Source: Isoetes taiwanensis
Lineage: Eukaryota; Streptophyta; Lycopodiopsida; Isoetales; Isoetaceae
Assembly: GCA_021234155.1 (NCBI GenBank)
Contig: JAJEKV010000041.1
Coordinates: 4,202,829-4,266,828 of the forward strand
DNA: 64,000 nucleotides
Reading direction: 5' to 3'
Numbering within the stretch: the stretch's first letter is position 1; the number at the start of each line of letters is the position of its first letter. Of this stretch, positions 55,934 to 64,000 are shown piece by piece. Position numbers and translations under genes: made by a program. The notes beneath the pieces were generated by a model that saw only the letters and a program-made list of their open reading frames with translations, was not told the origin of the DNA and did not search any database.

Positions 55934-58133
55934 CTACCGGAAGGCAGAGTAGACCCTAGAATTTATAAGGACAAGGAGGTCCCTATATTCTAGGGACCCC
56001 CCTGCCGACTGTACTCAAAGGCCTGTATCTATGCTCTACAAGAAAGTACCTGTATTTCCGCAGTTCCAGTTGAAGGATTGCCAGATTGTACTTTAGTCCA
56101 GGGAAGATACCATTTAAAAAAGTGTTACGTTGATGAGATACCAAATATCACTCTCCTTGAACCCTTTGTTGATGAACTGTTGAATCAGCTCATACAAATC
56201 CATGGCTGCTCTGGCAGGGTTGCTGTGCACATACAAGCAAGGTTGGACCTGCGACACAATGACATTCCGGGCCATCTGGTAGGGCCTGCACCCATTAGCA
56301 TGGCCAAATTTGGATGCTTTGAAAGGCAACTTTTCCCTTTTATCATATTTGTAAGTATCATAGAGGCCATTAGTAGGATCTGTTACGTCAATACACATGT
56401 TAAGAAAGTTAATCTTCCTTCCCATGTTCTGCCTGCCGCTGCCAAGAGGCCAGTAAACCGTCTCATCTTGGATGGTTAAGTACTGGAGGTTGTAGATCGA
56501 TTGTACTTCCTTCCCACCATCCAAGGCCAAGCAACCTCTAATGTGCTTGTTGTTGAAACTAACGAGATCATCAATGTACCTGAAGGTATTACGTAGGTTG
56601 GTTGCAGCAGTGTCCAAATCACCATTTTTTTACTAATCGAAGGATGAATCCTAGCTCGAACCAGGATAAGTACAAGTTGCACCATGCCGGGCTAGAGGAA
56701 AAACCCATGGGAATGCCCTTAGTCTGTCGCCAGACCCTATCACCCATCTGCAGATAGCAATTGTTTAGAAGCCATGAATTCATTTTTACAAAATCGGATT
56801 CTTGTATACAGCACCACTTTTTGCTTGTAGGCATATCATACCTCCATTCCAGATGTACTTCCCCATTGCCTTTAATCTTATACCACATATTATAGGTTCT
56901 GTTTTTGGCCATTTGGTGTTTCCAGACCATTTCAGCAATTAATGCCAGTACTGAGCAGATCCCATCATCCCCTTCAATGGGGATGTTCTCGTAGCATCTG
57001 GTTATATCAGCCCCAAAGACCTCAGTGATTTTAGCAGGTAGATTGCATGCCAAATCATATATCGAGTTTATTACCCAAGAGGCTTTGATCTTTTCTTTTC
57101 TAAAGAAGTTAACTTTGGCCAATTTGCTTGCACAGATCTCCGGCCAGATAGCAAGAAAGGTGTTAAGTGCAGCAGCCAATAGAGCTGCAAAATGTGAAAA
57201 GATTGAGTCAAAGGCACTGGTGATCCATCTGTAAGTCTGCTTGTGTGCTTTATAGATAGCTAGTAAGAATGGCAGATTTGGGCTACTGATTGCCCACTCC
57301 CCGAGGAAACTTTGAATGGAGTCATTAATAGACTGCTTGAGATCCACTGCAGAAATGCTAATCTCAGTAAAATCCTGACTGCTCAGTCTAAGCAGTGCCT
57401 GCTCCCTAATGTGCTTGGGGCATATGAAGCAGGGATTGTTCGCTGCCTTGTCTATACCAGAAATGTATAGATTGCTAGTCAGCCAGTCGATGTTCTTAGT
57501 TACAGCCTCATCAATGATCAGAAACTTCTTTTGATTCAGAGAATTAGCTTTAATAAACTTTTTAGCTTGCTTAACTGCACTGGTCATAATCTGTCGTTTT
57601 GCTTCCAGAATAGAAGCATTATCAAACATTCCCATAAGCCGATACTTATGGACATCAAAGAATTGTTCCACTGTCTTGTTCATCTCAGTTTTGAATTTAG
57701 TGAGAGTAAAGGGTTTGTCTGGGATATGATTTAGTCCAATTGCTAGCAATCTCCTGAGGGCCCTACTGTGTACAATTGTAAGGTCCGTCGTACGTATGTG
57801 TCCGATGTCAGCAGAGATGAATTTCTTGAGGCTTGGACTATGACAAGGGCACGGGGCCATATTGGATTCAGCAAACACGGTTTTAGGTTTGTATAACCAG
57901 CCTTTCAGGCTATCAGTATAGGACCAACCAAAAATGGTATTCTCCATGATTTTAGCTCCCAACTCACCAAATTTATTACATACCACCTCGGAAAATGCCT
58001 TATGCAATTTGATCTTGTCAATTGCCTTGGAGAAAAATCTAAAATGCACAAAGGATTTTTTCAACTTACTTTTGTAAGTTTTTACAGCCCATCTACCTTC
58101 AGCTGTCCTAATCAGAATTCTCTCACACCCCTG
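55934..58133 (-). CDS. Reverse transcriptase exon of unit B-II
   Basis: The frame is open through motifs A and B (CYENIP; TKGIPMGFSSSP) for about 500 codons, then lost at a T7 run near 56630 (T6 in B-I) just before motif C. A second open stretch carries FRYIDDLVSFNN, and a third change near 56115 replaces CTG/CAG-containing sequence of B-I. Each unit therefore appears broken at different places while the other is open there, so neither can be declared dead from this sequence alone. Confidence 0.75.
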
Positions 58134-58457
58134 CTGTGCCAAAATAGACTGGGTTAGTACCTACAAAATTGCATTCATGCTACAAGGTAACATGTATGCT
58201 TGGAGATTACGGTTGTTTGCTTCAGGCCATGTAAGCCCTGAGTAGATCATGCCCTCCTTTTGAAAAAAGGAAGGCTACTTTATGACCAGCGGTCATGTTT
58301 CTTAGTTAGCATGTGTATGTCAGAAACGAGCAATACTACGTCTTAATCTAGTAACTGTTCATATTACAACATGTATATACAACAGAAACATGAGAATAGT
58401 ACTAGAAACATTTGCATACGAAGATTGTACTTATTAGAATTACCAGAGAATACTTAC

Positions 58458-60115
58458 TTCATTTAGAAGGAGATTTTAGTTCGAGCCACACCATCAGTCC
58501 GATTGTGTCCACCCTGGTTCTTGCTAACAGAATGCCCTGTGTCCACACCAAAGCTATGGGTACCATCAGAAATTTGTTCCAAGCCACTAGTAGTAGTGGG
58601 GGTGCTTGTGGCAGTAGCTTTCTTGCCATGTTTGGGAGGCATAATGACTTTTATCTCCTCCTCATCACTAGTATGAGTTTTTCTCTTGTATGCATTTTTG
58701 AACACATTCCCATCCGCATCCAAAGGAGGGCAGTCCTCCATGAAACTGACATTCTTGATTGTCTTTTCCAGAATGTCAACTAGTTTAGTATTTCCAAATA
58801 CCTCCTTAAAATCAGTTTTTTTGTTCTCGGCCATTCTTGAAGTCATTTCAATTAGGGTCTCCCTGACTTTCAAGTATGCCAGAAATGCTATGGCCCCTTT
58901 TCTCATTGGCTTCGAGTTCATCATGGTATAGAAGTGGCAAAACCTGCTGGTACAACTTTCATCAGGCCATAAGATGTGCGTATTGTTCAACATGAACCAG
59001 ACTGCATGATCATACCAAGTAATGTTATCATTGCACCCACCAGCAGTTTTCTTGCTGAATTTATCACATTTACATTTCAGAAATGGGCAAAAAGTCCTCC
59101 AGAGTTTAACAATATAGAAGGGCTCCCTCTCCTCGGATTTCTTGGCCATATGGCCTTTCTGCCCCAGCCAGATGCCATTATTCTTGTTACATTTTTTACC
59201 AAAAAACATGGTGTTTTTGCATGGTAATCTGACTTCCTCCTTACCAATTCTTCTGTTAAAGGTCACCGCATCCTTATGTGCCTGTTCCAACTCTGCATTA
59301 GTAATGTTGCATAGACTTTTCCATGTCTCGACACTTATAGGTGCAAGTATACCCAGATTCCTGGTTTCCCAAAGAGCATGTTTCACCTTTACTCCATGTA
59401 ATTCAACAAGCCTAGCAGACATGACCGGCAAAATACCACGGTTGCTTGCTCGAGTTAGAGCTTTGGTGTTGTAATCCTCAAGCAGGCTGCAACACTGTTG
59501 ATCAATTTCCAGATCTGTATTTTTATTGCCATGACCAATGATAGCCTGTTTTTTATCATCCGATAGCATATTTACATTGAACAAACAATTACTGAGTATA
59601 ACGGGTTCTGGCTCCTTAGGCAGTTCCCTAGCCACCTTTTTGTTTTTAATTCTGGGATTGGTGATCTTGAACTCATTGGCCATCTCTAAAGCTGTAGAAC
59701 ATCTGATAAAGGTCAGCACATCTTGTATCTCCTTGCTTTCGGCTTCCTCGTGTGCTGCAGGCAAAGCCTCGTATACTCCATCCACTAATTTCATGCAGGC
59801 CACTATATCATTACCAGCAGAGTTAAGCTTGTTAACCAGTTCGAACATGTTATTGATCCCCAGGAATGTGATAACGGAAATTTCATTGTCGTCCAGGAAT
59901 GCTTCCCTTTTAATAAGGTACTTGTGCACCTCTGGTTTCAGCACGCAGCCGAGTACGACCTGAACAGCCCTGTTTGGTGGAATAATACGAGAGTATCCAT
60001 AGCCCATCTCGGCCAGTTCAGGGTCCCACTTTGTGTAACTGTCAGCAGGATCAGCCCCTGCAGTCTGCTGGTTATCCAACTCTGCTGCAATTTCCTTTGC
60101 TTTGATACTACCTTC
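58458..60115 (-). CDS. Long N-terminal exon of the RT element (unit B-II)
   Basis: The counterpart of 51528-53183, open for 538 codons from MDNQQTAG plus the upstream exon residues. It differs from B-I mainly at residues 211-217 (CAG sites near 59430-59455) and at the C-terminus, where B-II continues into a Gly/His/Asn-rich tail before a TAA at 58465. No recognised domain. Confidence 0.6.
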
Positions 60116-61126
60116 CTGAAATATTTCAAGATGTTAGTTCCATTTATAAACATACTACCAGAGAATAATGTCATGATACAAATGAATTATCAAGCCAAAA
60201 ACGGACTAGGCCTAGGATTTAGATCTCCAAAGCCCACACTAGTTAGACTAATGTCCTGAAATCGGAGAATATATACTTGGCCATAGCCATAAGACTATAA
60301 CATTCCAAGGCCAGAAGCCAAAGAACTTATCAGTCCCCAGACATGCTGGGGGAGCTTTGGAGATCATATATAAGTTTAAACTTGTACTCTTTTTTATTTA
60401 TTTGAGGCAGCTACAAATTCCTCCATAGCACTAAAACCATAGTCAGCCATAGCTGGTTCATTATTTTATCAGAGTCATTAATTTGACCATCACTAATTTA
60501 ATCATAGACACTTAGTGCAAATCCAAGTTATCAACTCCAGCATACATGTTTAACTACCAGACATATATAATTACTTTTAATACTTCATCACAAAGTACTA
60601 TGTTACTCACAAAGAACCATGTGTTTGCAAAAATAAACCAGGAGGTCATCTTAAACATTTTAAGGGTGTACCCTGTGCCAAGGAAAGCACATATTCTCAA
60701 ATATCTTTTTCGGATTATATTCATGGTGTAGAACAAGAAGTACATTTTTATATACACTTTCAGGAATACATCTACTGGTTACAAGGGTATTAGCAGCTCA
60801 CAGCCTCGAGTTAAATGCTAATATTCACATTAGCTTTTTTCTGCTACACTACTTACAGGTTACTTATTCATGACCCCAAGGCAATACCATAAACTACTAT
60901 TGATTCAACTTAGAATCTAGCAAAGATTCAACAAAATTAATGCAAGGACCATATTAACTGAATATTATCATGCAAAAGCATGTGCAGAATGCTGGTTCCT
61001 TCCATTGAACTTGAAAAAAATTAGAAATAAAGGCTTACAAATGTTTGATGCCCCCGGTCATATCATCCAGACAGCCCATATGTAGTAATGTTATGAGCAT
61101 GATCATATTAATAGCCTAGAGTTTAC

Positions 61127-61294
61127 CTTTATTTCGAAAACATAGAATGCAAGAACATAAAGTGATATCAGAAATGTATGCACGGTCTTGTAGATTATAT
61201 CCAGCTTGTTCTTCAAATTGTTCTTCAATTTGTAATAGAAAGTCTCCAAACATCCAAAATCCAAAAAGAAAACTGGAGATGTAAGACCGGTTAC
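61127..61294 (-). CDS. Exon 2 of the RT element (unit B-II)
   Basis: Identical to exon 2 of B-I in sequence and splice sites as far as I can align. Phase 0 at both ends. Confidence 0.5.
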
Positions 61295-61516
61295 CTGCAA
61301 TCCAATCAACCAAATATTAGCCAAAAATGGGTAACACCGATAGGGATTAGCGGTGGCGGTGGTCTCAACATGGCTTAACGCCCTTCACCAATTTTAAGAT
61401 TAAGACAACTTACTTATGCACAGGATTAACCAGTTCTAGGCAGATTACCAGATTACCTGGGTGTATTCACAACTTTACTGTCTAAAATTATGAACAAACA
61501 GTCATTAATAGAAAAC

Positions 61517-61839
61517 CCGGTTTAGAAGCGGCTCTATCTCCTCATCTTCCTCTGTCTCCGGATCCTTTGGATCCCAATGGACTCAAAGAACGTTGCTCAC
61601 ACTAGCCTCGGTGCATCTTTAGTGCAGTCGGCAGCCTGTGACATATATTTTGCAATGCCATCATCCTTCTTGCATGTAGTAGCAGCAACAAGATTGTATT
61701 TCTCCACGACTCTGCTCAAAAACGCCTTGCTGGGCTGTGCCAGCACCTCACCTTCATCTTTGCATAGGGCCGCCAGATCCAAACCGGCTCCCCTGATGAG
61801 ACCTAGCAGATCCTGCCGTGTTAGCTTGGCTTTAGTCAT
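61517..61839 (-). CDS. Exon 1 of the RT element (unit B-II)
   Basis: It starts at the conserved MTKAKLTRQD. The frame is lost near 61605, and its donor reads CCG|GT instead of CAG|GT; both lie at sites that are CAG/CTG in B-I and may be sequence errors. Confidence 0.55.
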
Positions 61840-62838
61840 CTGGGGCGCAAGAACACGCCTCACTTGGCAGCAGACAGAATGCATTGCAGCAATCCATATT
61901 AGTGTTTATATAGGCCATGCTCCAGGGCCAATCCGGCCAGCTCTGCCCCAACATTAGGTAACCTGCTCAAAGGGCACATTTATCTCTATTCTGTACACTA
62001 AGTATCTCCATGCCAAGCTGATGCACAGGTCGGTCAGCATTGTTCTACATTTGGAGGAACCGAGCATGCCCTCTCCAGCTCTATGCCATGCCATACTTTG
62101 TCATGAATCTGTATCTTCTATTACAGTACAAATCGTTGCTTGCAATGATGCCTCAGAGTGCCGGAATCATCCGCCAGCAATCCTAGACCCGCCATTTCTG
62201 AGAAACCCTAGAGTTACCCTAATTTAGTTTACCATTTCGACCCTAGTTTAATTTACCTTAGTAAATATCATACGTGGCTCCATGCGCATACCAGCATATT
62301 TCATCATAATTACCCATATTTGTTTATGGTCACAAGAAATAAGAACCAGGTGTTGCCTTATTTTGAGTGCAGCTCTCCTAACATTCAACATGGCTAACCT
62401 ATCCGCTAGTCATTATTGCTATTTTCTTGAGTCAGCTAGCCAACTCACCACAACTTATAACATGGGCAGTTCTTAAGGGTCATACCTTGTTCAAACTTAA
62501 TACCTTAGCACCATGTGACCTATACTGCATTATTTTCCCAAACCTTGCTGAAATGTGAGCCTGCACTGTCATACTTAAAGTATCAGGTTTAAATCAATTC
62601 TAGCCATCCTAAATACAATTCCCACTCGTGGTCTACTATCCCCATACTAGTTCCAGCAATTCCCGAAACCACGTACTGGGATGCCACATAGGCCTTACAT
62701 ATTAAATCTTGTGCATAGCAAGAGGTTAACTTGCCCAAAAAAAACCTACCATGCCAGTACCAAAAATTCATAAGACAATATCTTAGGGTATAGCCATAAG
62801 CCAGAAGTACAAGACATGTGCATAACCGCGGGTTAATT

Positions 62839-62840
<2 letters not shown>

Positions 62841-62871
<31 letters not shown>
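62841..62871. repeat. (TA)n tract at the right edge of the array
   Basis: The left context GTTAATTTGA is the 5' end of B-II. The right side (GTTTGGCATTTTAAACG) is unique in the window and leads into the gypsy gag. Confidence 0.95.
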
Positions 62872-62874
<3 letters not shown>

Positions 62875-62988
62875 TGGCATTTTAAACGTTTTGTTGATGT
62901 ATTTTGCCTCCACAACTATATCAGCAAACACACATAATGCAAAACAAATAAAGCTAATCGTAAGGCTATGATCTACTTGTGTATGCAG

Positions 62989-64000
62989 CTAGAGGTCCAG
63001 GAACAGCTGAACAAGAGCGGCAAGTCCGTAGAGATGAACAGACTCCGGCCAGGCAGCACCCAGCAAGGAACCTGTACGAAGAATTCGGTCCCATGACTCC
63101 CGAAGAGGAGATGTCGCAGATGAGATCGGACCTTCAGGAAATAAAGGCCTTTCTGGCAGCACATGCAGGAGTCGGCCCAGATGACAACGTCCAGTTGCCG
63201 CAAGCACCACCTCGAAAGGCAGGAAAGGATAAGAAGAAGAGCAAGAGAAGGAGGTCCCCCAGCACGGAATCCTCCGACACAAGCTCGGATTCGGACTCTG
63301 ACTCCGAGGAAGAGATGGAACGGGTGCAGGACCGTAGGGATGGCAGACCCAGGGACACAAAAACCTCAGACTACCAGAAGAAAGTAGATTCGGCGATGAG
63401 CAATGTATGGAAGGCAAGGAAGCTTGAACAGTTCTCAGGGGACAGTCGGTCAGGCATGGAGGCAGAGGCCTGGCTGGACGAGATGAGAGAATATGGCAAT
63501 GCATATGGAATGAAGGACAAAGACAAAGGCAGGGTGGCAACAGCCAACCTTAAGGGTGCAGCTCGCATTTGGTGGAAGGGATACGCCAAAGCACATGGAC
63601 TGAGCCGAGACAGCTGCAGGTTTCGGAAGTTCTCAAAGGCATTCAAGCGCCACTACCAAGGGAGCACAAAGGCCAAATGATGCAGCAATTCCATCGACTA
63701 CAGCAGGGCAACAAGTCAGTACAGAAATACACGAAGGAGTTCATGAGACTCAGGCTTTATGTGTCGAAGCTGAGTGAACGCCATGCAGTGGAAGGGTACA
63801 TCGAGGGATTGAACGAAGAAATAAGGAAGCTGGTAAGAGCAATTAACCCCCGAACAATAGCAGAAGCTAAGTCGAAGGCCGTCAGCCTGCAAGGATCCGG
63901 CCCCCAGAACAGTGGGCAGAAACAGCAGTACTATCAGGATAAGGACAAAGCAGCGGGAAGTTATAGCCCTAGAACAGCTAGTGGGAAGCAGCAGGAAAAG
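62989..64000 (+). CDS. Ty3/gypsy-type Gag, incomplete at window end
   Basis: The frame is open from 62979 without an early ATG; TGTATGCAG at 62980-62988 is a good acceptor, so it may be a second exon. It encodes a Ser/Asp/Glu-rich region (SSDTSSDSDSDSEEE) preceded by KKKSKRRR, then a Retrotrans_gag-like core: AEAWLDEMREYGNAYGM, GAARIWWKGYAKAHG, FSKAFKRHYQG, then after a one-base frame change near 63672, QGNKSVQKYTKEFMRL and EGYIEGLNEEIRKLV. It runs open to the window end in a Q/K/G-rich tail where a zinc knuckle would be expected. It lies in the same orientation as the LTR at 32324 and is likely the continuation of that element, split by the RT-element array. Confidence 0.8.

Larger units (their letters stand above)
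55918..62840 (-). mobile_element. RT-element unit B-II, full length (6.9 kb)
   Basis: Same structure as B-I: exon 1 (61839-61517), exon 2 (61294-61127), exon 3 (60115-58458), RT exon (58133-55934). The right end is the TA tract at 62841, beyond which a gypsy gag region begins. It differs from B-I at scattered sites, mostly CAG/CTG. Confidence 0.8.

Noticed and set aside
46412-62840. Ordinary satellite DNA
   Set aside because: The 6.93-kb period contains spliced coding sequence with catalytic RT motifs and unit ends at TA tracts; a tandem mobile-element or gene array explains it better.

Overview
The window is nuclear DNA of a land plant. The evidence is a nine-exon RRM gene with plant-type introns, Ty1/copia and Ty3/gypsy LTR elements primed by initiator-Met tRNA, LINEs, a hAT-like MITE and dense microsatellites. 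A fern, lycophyte or other seed-free plant seems likely from the mix (intron-bearing RT elements, a DUF7869-like transposon gene), but that is inference. Only one ordinary host gene is convincing; almost everything else is mobile DNA in various states of decay.

Layout. 0.1-0.75 kb: 300-bp inverted repeat. 4.4-8.5 kb: decayed LINE (+) with a (TATTC)n tail. 9.08-10.27 kb: 5'-truncated LINE (-) of the same clade with a (TATGA)n tail. 11.99-16.10 kb: two-RRM protein gene (329 codons) with a probable U12-type AT-AC last intron and a 691-bp MITE in intron 6. 17.41-21.84 kb: complete-ended copia element with 5-bp TSD, gag mostly missing, pol broken by one stop. 22.1 kb: MIRNA-like hairpin. 24.0-30.66 kb: 6.6-kb structure bounded by inverted arms of about 550 bp and containing minisatellites, a LINE 3' end and an LTR remnant. 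30.8-32.3 kb: DUF7869-like transposon pseudogene (-), cut by a 1.56-kb LTR at 32,324.

The LTR at 32,324-33,885 with its PBS begins a large LTR retroelement. It carries two extra genes before gag. Each gene has its own TATAAATAG box preceded by a pair of 62-63-bp palindromes. The first gene (34,581-35,812) encodes a histone H3-like protein: an N-terminus identical to the H3 tail (MARTKQTA), an insert of about 270 residues rich in E/K/P, and a full H3 histone fold at the C-terminus. The second (36,554 to about 37,900) is unrecognised. A Ty3/gypsy-type gag resumes at 62,989 and runs off the window.

Between these halves (37.94-62.87 kb), flanked by (TA)n tracts, lies a head-to-tail array of five minus-strand units of an intron-containing reverse-transcriptase element. 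Two are nearly full (B-I, B-II, 6.93 kb each); three are truncated or internally deleted (B0, A-II, A-I). The RT has motifs CYENIP, GIPMGFSSSP and FRYIDD. It resembles Penelope-like or cellular rvt-type RTs and has no endonuclease that I can see. Nearly all differences between repeat copies fall at CAG/CTG, which suggests base-calling errors at CHG-methylated sites. Many apparent frameshifts, including those in the histone gene, may therefore not be real.
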